DNA of 64,000 nt from Sphingobacterium cellulitidis (GCA_002245855.1 NOUX01000001.1:248001-312000); one strand, 5' to 3'; positions 44,371-54,180 are shown, counted from the first letter of the stretch. Numbers and translations are program-made. Notes: generated by a model from the sequence alone, not told the origin.

Positions 44371-45033
44371 ATGAACAGACTACTCATCCTCCTGGGCATG
44401 CTCGTTTTTGGCACCGGCCTCCATGCCCAAATCTACATCGACCCGGCGGTGGCTGCCGCCACGGGTGCCCATGCCGCCGTGATCAACGGCCAGCTGAATA
44501 CCACCAACGACAGGCTCACGCTCATCCAGCGCGGGCAGCTTGCCGTCACCGGACAGCTGGTCATCGTAAACGACCTGCAGGACAAGATATACAAGGGGCT
44601 TAGCGAGGTATCCTCCGTGGTGCGTAACCTGCTCGCCGTAAAGGACATCGCCGACATCAGCACCGACATTGTCCGCGACGTGAACAAAGCCATGGACATC
44701 GCGGGCAGCAACCCCGGCCTGTTGCTGTTTGCCGAACAGGGGGCCAGGGAGTTCAAGACCCGGGCGACGAACCTCGCCACGGAGGTCGCCTCTTTCGTGA
44801 CCGTAGGTGGCAGGCAGAACCTGATGGATTCCGGCGAGCGTGCCAAGCTCCTCAACCGGATGGTCACCGAACTGACTATCCTGCGCGGGGTGGCCTACGG
44901 CATGTACCGATTCATGTATTGGGCCAGGCAGCGCGGTATACTCAATTCCCTGAACCCTTATGCCGGATTTATCAATATCGACAAACGTATTGCTGACGAT
45001 ATCGTGCGGAATGCCAAATATCTAAAACAATGA
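44371..45033 (+). CDS. Secreted conjugation protein, tandem paralogue 1
   Basis: The 220-residue protein has a cleavable signal (LLILLGMLVFGTGLHAQ), then long helices (LSEVSSVVRNLLAVKDIADI) and a C-terminal block GILNSLNPYAGFINIDKRIADDI. The same layout recurs in the next two genes. It is in the TraH/TraI position and probably periplasmic in the T4SS, like VirB5-type proteins by position. It overlaps the next gene by 4 bases. Confidence 0.7.
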   Translation: MNRLLILLGMLVFGTGLHAQIYIDPAVAAATGAHAAVINGQLNTTNDRLTLIQRGQLAVTGQLVIVNDLQDKIYKGLSEVSSVVRNLLAVKDIADISTDIVRDVNKAMDIAGSNPGLLLFAEQGAREFKTRATNLATEVASFVTVGGRQNLMDSGERAKLLNRMVTELTILRGVAYGMYRFMYWARQRGILNSLNPYAGFINIDKRIADDIVRNAKYLKQ

Positions 45034-45689
45034 GAGTGTTTACAATTACGGTGCTATGGCTGTTCTGTATAGCCAGCCAAGCCCATGCCCAGCTGAACGT
45101 TGAGCTGCTCCACCAGCTCGTGCAGCACAGCAAGGACGAGAACAGCCGCCAGAAAACCGCACGTTCCCGTCAGGCGGTCACCTCGGCCAACGAGGAAGTC
45201 AACCGCTCCAAGATGGACGAGCTCAAGCAGAAATACCGAACGCTGCAGAGCCGCTTCCATACGCTCGGCCTTGCCATAGATGCCACACAGATCGGCCTCG
45301 AGGCCGCACCGGTCATCCGGGAGATCGTCGAACACCAGGCCACCATCGTCCGCCTTGCCGGACAGGATCCGCTGCTCATCGCCATGGCCTACCAGACCGA
45401 GGCAGACCTGGCGGAAAGGGCATACAGCCTCAGCCGGTACCTCTATGCGCTGGCCGTCAGCATCGGCGATATCAACCAGATGAAGGCCAGCGACCGCAAA
45501 CTCCTATTCGGGCATGTGCTGACCGAGCTCAGGCGCATCGCCGGAACCTCACGCGGGCTGGCGGCCAATATGTACTACAGTAACCGCAGGCGCATGCTCG
45601 AATCCATGAACCCCTTCGGCGAATATGTCAACCGTGACAGGCAGCTGGTCGAAAACATACTTTCCAAAATTAAACAGATCGGGCAATGA
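45030..45689 (+). CDS. Secreted conjugation protein, tandem paralogue 2
   Basis: The 219-residue protein has a signal peptide (TVLWLFCIASQAHAQ) followed by a coiled-coil-rich body (RSKMDELKQKYRTLQSRFH). The C-terminal block is RMLESMNPFGEYVNRDRQL, matching its neighbours. It is translationally coupled on both sides. It is the most diverged of the three in its N-terminal half. Confidence 0.7.
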   Translation: MRVFTITVLWLFCIASQAHAQLNVELLHQLVQHSKDENSRQKTARSRQAVTSANEEVNRSKMDELKQKYRTLQSRFHTLGLAIDATQIGLEAAPVIREIVEHQATIVRLAGQDPLLIAMAYQTEADLAERAYSLSRYLYALAVSIGDINQMKASDRKLLFGHVLTELRRIAGTSRGLAANMYYSNRRRMLESMNPFGEYVNRDRQLVENILSKIKQIGQ

Positions 45690-46363
45690 AAAGAACCATT
45701 TTTTTATCGGCATACCTGCTGCTGGCCAGCACACTGTGCCACGCCCAGAGCTACGTTACCATCATCTACGACAGCAAGCACCTGGCCATCGTCGGCGAGA
45801 ATGCCGCCGTGCGCTCAGCGGCCGAGATCACCCATAGCAGCTATTTGGGCACCATCAGGGATCGCCTGGAGGACATCAACCTCAACGTCAGCTCGGTCGT
45901 ACTGGTGCAGGACATGATCCACCGGGCACTCACCGAGGTAGACCAGGCCCTGCGGAGCGGGCTGACCGTCCGGCAGATCGGACAGATCGGCACCGAGATC
46001 ATCCACGAATGCGACCTGATGCTGCAGACCGCAAGGGATGCCCCGTACCTGCTGCTGTTTGCCGAAGATGTGGCACGGCAGATGAAGAACCGGGGCGTGA
46101 ACCTCGCCGCCGAGGTATCGGAATTCGTCCTCAAAGAGGGGCAGAACGTACTGATGGACTACGAGAAACGGGATGCCCTGCTCCGCAAGATCGTCCTGGA
46201 GCTCCGCGTTATGCGGGCGCTCACCTACAGCATGCACCGCGCCATGTACTACGCCAAGCTGCGTGGCATACTCCGCACCATCAACCCCTACGACCGGTTC
46301 ATCAACCAGGACAGGCGCATGGTGGATGACATTATCTACAAAGTAAAAATCCTAAAAGACTAA
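45686..46363 (+). CDS. Secreted conjugation protein, tandem paralogue 3
   Basis: The 225-residue protein has a signal peptide (FLSAYLLLASTLCHAQ), helices (DLMLQTARDAPYLLLFAED) and the C-terminal block ILRTINPYDRFINQDRRMVDDI. It is closest to paralogue 1: GLLLFAEQGAREFKTRATNL there matches YLLLFAEDVARQMKNRGVNL here. Confidence 0.7.
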   Translation: MKRTIFLSAYLLLASTLCHAQSYVTIIYDSKHLAIVGENAAVRSAAEITHSSYLGTIRDRLEDINLNVSSVVLVQDMIHRALTEVDQALRSGLTVRQIGQIGTEIIHECDLMLQTARDAPYLLLFAEDVARQMKNRGVNLAAEVSEFVLKEGQNVLMDYEKRDALLRKIVLELRVMRALTYSMHRAMYYAKLRGILRTINPYDRFINQDRRMVDDIIYKVKILKD

Positions 46364-46367
46364 AGAC

Positions 46368-47150
46368 ATGAGAGTACACCTTATATTATGGCCTGCACTT
46401 TTCCTGCTCTCGCTCGTGCAAGGCAGGGCGCAGACGGTCAAGTACCAGACCGACAAGCATATTGTCAACCAACAGGAACGCATGGTATTCAAGCAATGGG
46501 ATCGCAAGAAATTCACGCCCACCAAGGGCTTTCTTGGCCTTAACCCCAATTACTGGCTCACCTGGGCATGGCACCCCAGCTACTCCAAGACCGACCTCAG
46601 GCCGCTCAGCGCGGCGGGCCCGCAATCCCAGCGCCTGCTTCTGGTGGCCGCCATGAAGAACACCGAGGAAGCCTATAAGAAACATGTCGATACCCTCCGT
46701 AATACCGCCCTTACCGAAATGGCAGGATATGCAGGTGCGGTCTCCGCCGCCGACCCGCTCTGGCAGCTCTACTACCGGGGCGAGTTCAGCCCGCTCACCG
46801 ACGGCACCGATCCCCTGCAGGGCAGTACGCCCGAGATCAGGGAGTACCTTGCCCGAACAGGTGTGCTGGATTGGTACAGGGAAGAGACCACCGCACTGGC
46901 CGAACGCCTCGATGGGGCAAGGACGACCGACATCGAACGCGGATCGCGCATCATGGCCTACCACCGCCTGCTCGCCGAATACCGCTCCCTGCTCTCGACG
47001 TGGGAAGCAAAGAAACAGCGGGCAAAGCTCTACCTGGCCCTGTCCAGGACAAACAGGAACGTCAGGGAATCCGCACAGCCCATCGCAGGGCAGCCCGGCA
47101 GGTCGGACATCCAGATCGCCGATGATATCCTCGGCAAATCCAAACTCTAA
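46368..47150 (+). CDS. Secreted conjugation protein (DUF5045-like)
   Basis: The 260-residue protein has a signal peptide (LILWPALFLLSLVQGRAQ) and then YLTDKH-like and NPNYWLTWAWHPSYSKTDLR segments. It ends in a basic helical region (KKQRAKLYLALSRTNRN). Its place between the three paralogues and TraJ suggests an envelope subunit of the T4SS. The family label is tentative. Confidence 0.55.
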   Translation: MRVHLILWPALFLLSLVQGRAQTVKYQTDKHIVNQQERMVFKQWDRKKFTPTKGFLGLNPNYWLTWAWHPSYSKTDLRPLSAAGPQSQRLLLVAAMKNTEEAYKKHVDTLRNTALTEMAGYAGAVSAADPLWQLYYRGEFSPLTDGTDPLQGSTPEIREYLARTGVLDWYREETTALAERLDGARTTDIERGSRIMAYHRLLAEYRSLLSTWEAKKQRAKLYLALSRTNRNVRESAQPIAGQPGRSDIQIADDILGKSKL

Positions 47151-47161
47151 AACCCTAACAA

Positions 47162-48304
47162 ATGAACCTGACTACATTTTTAGCAACCGGCATCATGGCA
47201 CAGGGGGCACCGGTATCCGTGCCGGACTCCTTCAAGGATACGTTCAACTTTCTGCAGGGGAACGGTGTCTATGAGGAAGGAATGATGCACTTCCTCAAAC
47301 AGATGAAGAACACCATCTGGACGCACTACGATGCCTTTATCGCCGATGCCCAGGCACTCAGTGCTATATTCATGCTCGTGTTCTTCGCCATCAAGACCTA
47401 TGAGATGATGGCGGGCGACAAGCAGCTCGAGGTCATGCCCCTGCTCAGGCCGTTCGGATTGGTCATGGTCATCCTCTGGTGGCCGACATTCACGCGCGTG
47501 GTGGCCTATCCCACGGACATCGTGGCGGCAAAGACCGAGGCCATGTTCGATGGCAGCCAGACCGAGGTCAACAACCTGCGCCTGCAGCGCGCCAAGCTCA
47601 TGGTCGACATCGCCGACCAGCTGCTGACCGTACAGGCAGAGACCGAAACCGCCAAGACCGAGGCCGATACCTGGTACGGGAAGGCATGGGAATCGGTCAC
47701 CTCCACCGTCAAGGAGGGATTCGCCGATGTTTGGAATTCGGTCGTGCAGGTACGCAACCGGCTACAGGTCGGCCTCCAGCTGCTGATGACCTCCCTCCTG
47801 GAGACCCTTGCCGTATGGCTCCTGCGGATTTGCGTTTACATCGTGTTCATCATACAGATCATCTACTCGACCATCCTCATCATACTCGGCCCCTTCTCGT
47901 TGGCGGCAAGCATCTTGCCCGCCTTTAGGGACAGCTTCAGTACATGGATTGCCCGCTTCATATCGGTCAACCTCTACTCCGGGATCGCCTACCTCGTGAT
48001 GTACGTGGCATCGCTCTTTCAGCAGTACGCCATGGAAGCCGAGATATCCCGTTACCAGGAACTGGTCGGCACGGTAGGGCCGAATATGGAGAAGCTGGCA
48101 TGGTTCGCCGGAAACGGCGTGCTCTCCTTCGGGATGGTCATCGGAACCTTTGTCATCGGCGCGCTCACCATGCTCACCGTACCGAGCATATCCACCTGGA
48201 TCATCTCTACCTCGGGCATCTCATCGGCGGCCTCCACCATGGGAAGGGGCGCGGGCGGCATGTCGCGCATGATGGGCAGGATATTAACCAAGGGAATGAA
48301 ATAA
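47162..48304 (+). CDS. traJ: TraJ conjugation membrane protein
   Basis: The 380-residue protein has several membrane helices in the N-terminal part (AIFMLVFFAIKTYEMM, FGLVMVILWWPTFTRVV) and more at the C-terminal half (IVFIIQIIYSTILIILGPF). VirB6-like inner-membrane topology is typical of TraJ. A helical region without membrane segments (residues ~130-195) separates the two. It is followed by traK after 12 bp. Confidence 0.85.
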   Translation: MNLTTFLATGIMAQGAPVSVPDSFKDTFNFLQGNGVYEEGMMHFLKQMKNTIWTHYDAFIADAQALSAIFMLVFFAIKTYEMMAGDKQLEVMPLLRPFGLVMVILWWPTFTRVVAYPTDIVAAKTEAMFDGSQTEVNNLRLQRAKLMVDIADQLLTVQAETETAKTEADTWYGKAWESVTSTVKEGFADVWNSVVQVRNRLQVGLQLLMTSLLETLAVWLLRICVYIVFIIQIIYSTILIILGPFSLAASILPAFRDSFSTWIARFISVNLYSGIAYLVMYVASLFQQYAMEAEISRYQELVGTVGPNMEKLAWFAGNGVLSFGMVIGTFVIGALTMLTVPSISTWIISTSGISSAASTMGRGAGGMSRMMGRILTKGMK

Positions 48305-48316
48305 CAAACGACAGCA

Positions 48317-48937
48317 ATGATCATCAAGAACATAGAAACCAAGGTGAGGCTCGCCACTTTTCTCTCGGCGGGCTGCCTCGTCGCCGCCGTCCTCATGGTC
48401 ACCGGTGTATCCTTCTTCGCCTACAGGCAGGTGGCAGATGCGCGAAAGAGCATCTACATCATGGATGCCGCCAGCGTCCCCATGCCCGCAAGGCAGACCG
48501 ACGTACAGATGAACCGCGAGGCCGAGTACCGTGCGCACGTAGGCCGCTTCCACAGCCTGTTCTTCTCGCTCACCCCGGACGACAGGTTCATGGAATACCA
48601 GATGAAACAGGCCATGTACCTCATCGACGAGAGCGGCGCACTCCAGTACAACAACCTCAAGGAAAAGGGATTTTTCAACTCCATCCTTTCCTCCAGCGCG
48701 GTGCTGACCCTGCGTACCGACAGCATACACATCGATATGCCGCAGCGCTACTTCCGCTATTACGGCACCCAGAAGATCGACAGGCGCAGCTCCACCATCA
48801 CCCGCTCGCTCATCACCGAGGGATACCTCAGCGACCTGGAGATACGCTCGGACAACAACCCCCACGCCGTGCTGATCACCCGGTGGAAAACAATTGAAAA
48901 CAAGGACATCCAAAATGTACAGAAAAACACCTTCTGA
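48317..48937 (+). CDS. traK: TraK conjugation protein (VirB8-like)
   Basis: The 206-residue protein has a single N-terminal membrane helix (LSAGCLVAAVLMVTGVSFF) and a periplasmic domain with FHSLFFSLTPDDRFMEYQM and DMPQRYFRYYGTQKID, characteristic of TraK. It overlaps traL by 23 bp. Confidence 0.9.
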   Translation: MIIKNIETKVRLATFLSAGCLVAAVLMVTGVSFFAYRQVADARKSIYIMDAASVPMPARQTDVQMNREAEYRAHVGRFHSLFFSLTPDDRFMEYQMKQAMYLIDESGALQYNNLKEKGFFNSILSSSAVLTLRTDSIHIDMPQRYFRYYGTQKIDRRSSTITRSLITEGYLSDLEIRSDNNPHAVLITRWKTIENKDIQNVQKNTF

Positions 48938-49349
48938 CCCCGCTTCCCATGCTGGTGCATGGGACGGGCTGCTTGACCGCATGAGGCGTACCGGGACATC
49001 CTGCCGCAGGCTGGTGGAACGTTATCCCGTGCATTTCTTCGCGGGGATGGTCGTCTGCATGCTCTGCTCGGGCATACTGGCCTTCTCCGTCATGCGGGTG
49101 GGCACGCCCCATACGCTACCGGCATTTTCCCCTCCGCCATCCGGCGGTGCGGTACCGGAACTCACCGGCATCATCGATACCTATTCGGCCATCCGCGAAG
49201 TCGCAGACCTCCAGCAGGTCATCGCGGCCATCGTCAAAAAGGATACGCTCAGCGCGGCAGACAGCATCCTGCTCACCGATGCCCTCCGGCGCTTCGAGCT
49301 GATCCAGCGGTCAATTTCCACTAACGATAAAAACAATCCAGCACCATGA
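48915..49349 (+). CDS. traL: TraL small membrane protein
   Basis: The ~144-residue protein from ATG 48915 has a membrane helix (HFFAGMVVCMLCSGILAF) and a helical C-terminal part (IREVADLQQVIAAIVKKD). Position between TraK and TraM identifies it as TraL. The start is chosen from the traK overlap; the in-frame TTG 48894 is less likely. Confidence 0.75.
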   Translation: MYRKTPSDPASHAGAWDGLLDRMRRTGTSCRRLVERYPVHFFAGMVVCMLCSGILAFSVMRVGTPHTLPAFSPPPSGGAVPELTGIIDTYSAIREVADLQQVIAAIVKKDTLSAADSILLTDALRRFELIQRSISTNDKNNPAP

Positions 49350-49357
49350 ACCCGACA

Positions 49358-49405
49358 TGACCTGAATAATCATTAAATCCGCAGGAAAATGATTATTTCA
49401 GGTCA
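49358..49405. other. Strong stem-loop between traL and traM
   Basis: The arm at 49358-49373 pairs with 49389-49405 over 16 bp with one bulge around a 15-nt loop. It lies in a 99-bp gap in an otherwise tightly packed operon. No U tract follows, so it may be a processing, stability or attenuation element. Confidence 0.7.
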
Positions 49406-49448
49406 TCAAAGGCTCCATCTGTCCGCTAACAATCAAAATTATTATCAG

Positions 49449-50639
49449 ATGAACATAGATTTCAGAAAACCGCGGTACGTCATACCGCTCATCCTGCTGC
49501 CGTTCCTGTGCATATTCTTCTATGTGTACAAGAGCAGCTTCGGTAAGGAACAGCCCGAGCAGGCGGGCAAAGATTCGCTGCAGGCCGACCTTGCCGGGGT
49601 GTCCGACCAGGTGCGCGACCGCGCCCTGTCCGACAAGCTCGACGCTTACCGCAACCAGTACAGGCAGGCCGACGGCTACACTGCTATCGGCAGCCTGCAG
49701 GACGAACAGGCCATAGCCGAAGTTCCAAATACCTTATATAATGAAAACGAGCGCCGCAAGCTCGACTCCATCGACCGCGCCATGAAAGGTCGCTACGGCG
49801 GAAGCCAGCAGGGTGGGCTCCCCGATGCCACCGGCAGGCCTCCCCGCACCGGAGATGGCGATCCACACGACAGGGCACTCCGGGAGGCACTCGCGGGCGT
49901 AATCAGACAGTCCGACACACGCCAGGCACCACAGCCACAGCCCGATCCCATGGCGCTCTTCCGCCAGCAGATGGAACTGATCGACAGCATGGGCAAGGCC
50001 AACGATCCCGACTACAAAGCGGAACAGCAGCGCCTCCAACAGGCCGAGCAGCTCGCCGGACAACAGGCCGATCATCCTAACCTTGCCGTATCCAAGGCTT
50101 CCGGCAACGCAGCCGTATTCAATACGGTCAGGCCCGAAAGCCGGGAGACCTTCATTACCGCTATCGTCGACCAGGACATCAAGGGATATGCCGGATCGCG
50201 CCTGCGCATCCGCTTGCTCGAGGACATGATGGCGGGTAGCTTCCTGATCAAAAAGGGCACCTACATCTATGCCCAGATCTCCGGCTTCACCGGACAGCGT
50301 GTCAACCTGAGCATAACCTCCATCATGAACGCCCAGCATATCCTTCCCGTCCGCCTGGAGGTCTACGACCACGACGGATTGCAGGGGCTCTACGTCCCGG
50401 CGTCCGCCTTCCGTGAATTCACCAAGGAGTTGGGCGGCAACGCCAGCCAGGGGATGACCCTCCAGCAGGCCGCCGAGAACAACAGCCAGCTGATCATGGG
50501 CATGGTACAGAAAATGTTCCAGTCCACCACCACGGCGTTCAACAAGATGATCCGCCAGAACAAGGCAAAGATCAAATACAATACACTGGTGTACCTGATC
50601 GACCCCGAACAGCTCCGGAACAATCAAAAGAACTACTAA
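49449..50639 (+). CDS. traM: TraM conjugation protein (VirB10-like)
   Basis: The 396-residue protein from ATG 49449 has an N-terminal membrane helix (YVIPLILLPFLCIFFYVY) and a long polar, Gln-rich linker. The conserved C-terminal domain has ETFITAIVDQDIKGYAG, FLIKKGTYIYAQISGFTG and NTLVYLIDPEQLR. TraM forms the inner-membrane spanning ring of the T4SS. The later start matches the family. Confidence 0.9.
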   Translation: MNIDFRKPRYVIPLILLPFLCIFFYVYKSSFGKEQPEQAGKDSLQADLAGVSDQVRDRALSDKLDAYRNQYRQADGYTAIGSLQDEQAIAEVPNTLYNENERRKLDSIDRAMKGRYGGSQQGGLPDATGRPPRTGDGDPHDRALREALAGVIRQSDTRQAPQPQPDPMALFRQQMELIDSMGKANDPDYKAEQQRLQQAEQLAGQQADHPNLAVSKASGNAAVFNTVRPESRETFITAIVDQDIKGYAGSRLRIRLLEDMMAGSFLIKKGTYIYAQISGFTGQRVNLSITSIMNAQHILPVRLEVYDHDGLQGLYVPASAFREFTKELGGNASQGMTLQQAAENNSQLIMGMVQKMFQSTTTAFNKMIRQNKAKIKYNTLVYLIDPEQLRNNQKNY

Positions 50640-50653
50640 CCCACAAAAAGAAC

Positions 50654-51487
50654 ATGAAAGCAATATTTTTGATCCTATCCCTGCTACTGGCGGGATTGCA
50701 TAGCAGCGCACAGGAAAAGGCCGGGACATACCGCCAGGAACTCCCAAGTATCATCCTTGACAGCCGCAGCTCCCTGCACGTGATATCGCCCCAGCCCATC
50801 CGCTACGTAGACATTTCCACGCATCAGGTAGTGGGCGACCTGGCCGAACCGAACGTCCTGCGCCTGAAGTGGGTGCCTGACTCCACTCTCGACAGCCGAT
50901 CGGGCAACCTGGGGGTGGTCACCATCATCGGCGAGGACTTTATCGCACAGTACAACCTCCATCTGTTCGAGGGTGCGCCCGAGGCCGGACTGGCCACCGG
51001 CTTCGATATCCTGCCACACCATACCCGTCCCATCAACACGGCCGTGGAGCTGACAACACCGGAACTCCGCAGCCATGCACTTTCGCTGCTCACAAGGCGA
51101 AGCCCCACGCCCATCCGCAAGGCCAGCACCTACGGAATACGTGTCGAGCTGAACAGCGTTTACACGGTCGGAGACCTTGTCCTGCTGGACATCACCTACC
51201 GCAACGCGACCAACCTCGCCTACGACGTCGATGAGCTACGCTTCAAGATCGAGGACAAAAAGATAACCAAGGCTACCAACGTGCAGTCCATCGAGATCAC
51301 GCCCATCTGGCAGCTGTACCCGCACGCTTCCTTCAAGCGAAGCTACAGGAATATCTACGTGCTAAAAAAGGCGACTTTTCCTGCAAGCAAAGTGCTGAAC
51401 GTCGAGCTGTCCGAAAAGCAGATATCCGGTCGGACGGTCACCCTTAAAATAAAATATGGCGACATACTCGATGCCGACACTTTTTGA
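50654..51487 (+). CDS. traN: TraN, DUF4138 conjugation protein (VirB9-like)
   Basis: The 277-residue protein has a signal peptide (FLILSLLLAGLHSSAQ) and DUF4138 sequence (VISPQPIRYVDISTHQV, GVRVELNSVYTVGDL with NATNLAYDVDELRF, VLNVELSEKQISGR). It is the periplasmic outer-membrane-proximal component. It ends 23 bp before the next gene. Confidence 0.9.
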   Translation: MKAIFLILSLLLAGLHSSAQEKAGTYRQELPSIILDSRSSLHVISPQPIRYVDISTHQVVGDLAEPNVLRLKWVPDSTLDSRSGNLGVVTIIGEDFIAQYNLHLFEGAPEAGLATGFDILPHHTRPINTAVELTTPELRSHALSLLTRRSPTPIRKASTYGIRVELNSVYTVGDLVLLDITYRNATNLAYDVDELRFKIEDKKITKATNVQSIEITPIWQLYPHASFKRSYRNIYVLKKATFPASKVLNVELSEKQISGRTVTLKIKYGDILDADTF

Positions 51488-51510
51488 TTGGCCCTTTTTA
51501 CCGACTTAAG

Positions 51511-51942
51511 ATGGAAGAACTTAATGGCACAACGGTCATGGTACATCCCGACCTGACCACCGATCCCGTGAAGATGCAGGGGCACCTTGGAACCATCATC
51601 CACGTACTTTATGAAGACTGCTCCGCGTATGTCAGGTTTAAAAATCAGATGATCGGACTCTACGGTACTGATGCCCTGCTGATGCTGGTTCCTCCGGAAA
51701 TCGTCGAGGATAGGTTGCGCATCGATATGCCAGAAATCCGGTTGAATGCTTCGGAGATCTCGGATATTTTTAACATCTACGAACTTCATTGGAACAGCAC
51801 ACCCGAAGAAAGGGAAGAAGCACTTAATTGGGCAATGGGCAATGACAGGATTGCGCAAGCAATCGTATTCAGCGTCAACGATTGGATCGAGTACCAGATT
51901 GACAGGCTCGACAGGCAACAGCAGCCTGGCCGGGGCACTTAG
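51511..51942 (+). CDS. Small protein paralogous to 54181-54609 (5' side of coupling protein)
   Basis: The 143-residue protein starts MEELNGTTVMVHPDLTTDP and continues with QGHLGTIIHVLYEDCSAYV. It shares the N-terminal VHP.LTTDP..QG.LGTI.HV module and the LYGTDALL motif with the gene after the coupling protein. Possibly an SH3-like or KOW-like binding fold. The function is unknown; its position suggests a link to DNA transfer. ATG 51511 was chosen by comparison with the paralogue. Confidence 0.65.
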   Translation: MEELNGTTVMVHPDLTTDPVKMQGHLGTIIHVLYEDCSAYVRFKNQMIGLYGTDALLMLVPPEIVEDRLRIDMPEIRLNASEISDIFNIYELHWNSTPEEREEALNWAMGNDRIAQAIVFSVNDWIEYQIDRLDRQQQPGRGT

Positions 51943-52108
51943 CCTGTTAATCCGAAAAATTTGTAGAAATCGTCGACTTAGCACGAAAAATTTGTGCGTT
52001 TTGCGCACTTGGGCTGGAGTTAGCTTGAATTTTTTGTAATGAATCAAAATTTTACCCCATGGAAGACTGTCTTGCGGCAGTCTTCCAGCCACTATAAATC
52101 AAATCATT

Positions 52109-54154
52109 ATGGAGGAATCCAAAGAACAGCAGGCGATGCACCGCTTCCTGCAATTCGCCATTTACCTTTCCGTAGCCATCGACATACTGATGTTCGTCTA
52201 TGCGGCAAAGCTGGTCGTGGCACAGACGGGCGAGCGTTACGGAACGACCTATTTCCTGGAGCGCATGGCAAGGATACCCATCTACCATTATCCCATCCAC
52301 AGCAAGCTGTTTACCATCATCCTGATCTGCCTGGTCTCCATCGGTACGCTCAGCCGCAAGGATAAAGACCTCAATCCCAAAAATGCCATTGCCTATCCGC
52401 TCTCAGCGGGGATCTTGCTGTTGGCGGCCAGCCTGTGGTGCTACGACAGGCCGGGAGCCTGGCCTTTGCCATACACCGGATGGTACGACCTGGCCTATAT
52501 CGGGTGCAGCATAGCAGGTGCCCTGCTATGCCACCTGGCCATGGACAACGTCTCCAAGATCATCAGCTCTAAACTCGGCAAGGACAAATGGAACGTCGAG
52601 GGCGAGTCCTTCATGCAGGCCACCAGGCCAAAGATCTCGCCCTATGCAGTCAACATCCCCATGCTTTTCTATTATAAGGGAAAAGTAAGGAGAGGTTTCA
52701 TCGTGCTGGAAAACGTTTTCCGCGGCACCCTTCTGGCCGGAACGCCCGGAAGTGGTAAGAGTTTTGGTGTGGTCATGCCCGTCATCAGGCAGTTCATCGC
52801 GCTGGAATTTACCCTGTGCATTTACGACTTCAAATTTCCCGACCTCGGAAAGGTAGCCTATTACCACTACCTGCTCGCCAAACAGCACGGCAAATGCGAC
52901 GGCTACGGTTTCCACGTGGTCAACCTTACCCAGCCCGAGAAGAGCAGGCGCATCAACCCATGGAAGGCCGAGTACCTCCGTACCCTTGCCGATGCCTCGG
53001 AAACCGCCGAGGCGTTGGTCGAGGCCATGAAAAAAGGCGACAAGTCCGGTGGCAGCGACCAGTTCTTTACACAGTCCGCCATCAACTTCCTGGCCTCCTG
53101 TATTTATTTTTTCAGCAGGTACGAGGACGGGCGTTATTCCAGCTTCCCGCATGTGCTGGCCTTCCTTAACCGATCCTACGAGGAAATATTCACGGTGCTG
53201 TTCAGCAACAAGGAGCTCGAATCCCTGCTCTCGCCGTTCATGACGGCATACAAGGCACGCGCATTTGACCAATTGGAAGGACAGGTCGGTACGCTCAAGA
53301 TCTTCATCAGCAGGCTGGCCACCAAGGAAACCTTCTGGGTGTTCTCCGGCGAGGATTTCGACCTCAAGATCAGCGATCCCCGGAACCCTTCGATACTGAT
53401 CCTCGCCAACGACCCCAACACCCAGAGCATCAACTCCGCCTGCTACTCGGTCGTGCTCAATCGCATCACGCGGCTCATCAACTCCAGGGGAAACAGGCCG
53501 GTCGGGCTGGTCATCGACGAAGCGCCCACGCTCTATGCACACAAGGTCGAGAACCTCATCGCACAGGCGCGATCCAACCTGACGGCCGTGCTGCTCGGAT
53601 TGCAGGAACTGCCCCAATTCCAGCAGCAGTACGGAAAGGAAACGGCCACCACCATCACTTCCGTCGTCGGCAACGTGCTCTCCGGCTCGGTAAGGAACAA
53701 GGAGACCCTGGAATGGCTCGAGCGGATATTCGGAAAGGTCAAGCAGATGGGCGAAAGCCTGTCCATCGACCGTACAAAAACCTCGGTCTCCATCAGCGAG
53801 AAGCTCGAACCCCTCATCCCGGCTGGTAAGATCGCGGCGCTCAAAGCGGGCGAAATGGTCGGCATGCTCGCATCGGATGCCGTGGAGAAATACACCGGGA
53901 AATTCGAGACATCGGCCGTCAACTGCCGTATCGATCTCGACCTCCAGGCCATACGCAGGGAAGAGGAAGCCTACCGGGAACTGCCCGTATTCTATGACTT
54001 CGGCGGGCGACAGGACGAGGTGCTGCTCCAGAATTTCCACAGGATCCATAGCGAAGTGCTGGCCATCGTTTCCCGCTTCAAGCCTCCAGCACCACCGCGC
54101 CCCCAACCGGCACGGATGGGTTCCGGTTCCATGCGGCAGGGGAACAGGCAGTGA
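52109..54154 (+). CDS. VirD4-type coupling protein (T4CP)
   Basis: The 681-residue ATPase brings the relaxosome to the secretion channel. It has N-terminal membrane helices (residues ~10-32, 60-85, 128-150), Walker A LAGTPGSGKSFGVVMPV (~residue 211) and Walker B-like VGLVIDEAPTLYAHKVEN (~467). LILANDPNTQSINSACYS and VLSGSVRNKETLEW are typical of TraG/MobC coupling proteins of this phylum. It lies downstream of traN rather than beside the relaxase. Confidence 0.95.
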   Translation: MEESKEQQAMHRFLQFAIYLSVAIDILMFVYAAKLVVAQTGERYGTTYFLERMARIPIYHYPIHSKLFTIILICLVSIGTLSRKDKDLNPKNAIAYPLSAGILLLAASLWCYDRPGAWPLPYTGWYDLAYIGCSIAGALLCHLAMDNVSKIISSKLGKDKWNVEGESFMQATRPKISPYAVNIPMLFYYKGKVRRGFIVLENVFRGTLLAGTPGSGKSFGVVMPVIRQFIALEFTLCIYDFKFPDLGKVAYYHYLLAKQHGKCDGYGFHVVNLTQPEKSRRINPWKAEYLRTLADASETAEALVEAMKKGDKSGGSDQFFTQSAINFLASCIYFFSRYEDGRYSSFPHVLAFLNRSYEEIFTVLFSNKELESLLSPFMTAYKARAFDQLEGQVGTLKIFISRLATKETFWVFSGEDFDLKISDPRNPSILILANDPNTQSINSACYSVVLNRITRLINSRGNRPVGLVIDEAPTLYAHKVENLIAQARSNLTAVLLGLQELPQFQQQYGKETATTITSVVGNVLSGSVRNKETLEWLERIFGKVKQMGESLSIDRTKTSVSISEKLEPLIPAGKIAALKAGEMVGMLASDAVEKYTGKFETSAVNCRIDLDLQAIRREEEAYRELPVFYDFGGRQDEVLLQNFHRIHSEVLAIVSRFKPPAPPRPQPARMGSGSMRQGNRQ

Positions 54155-54180
54155 AACATTCATTCTAAAAAAACAACATT

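Noticed and set aside
52526..54163. A 545-codon open frame on the minus strand opposite the coupling protein
   Set aside because: It is a shadow of the GC-rich coupling-protein gene; its translation has no domain and the plus-strand protein is well conserved.
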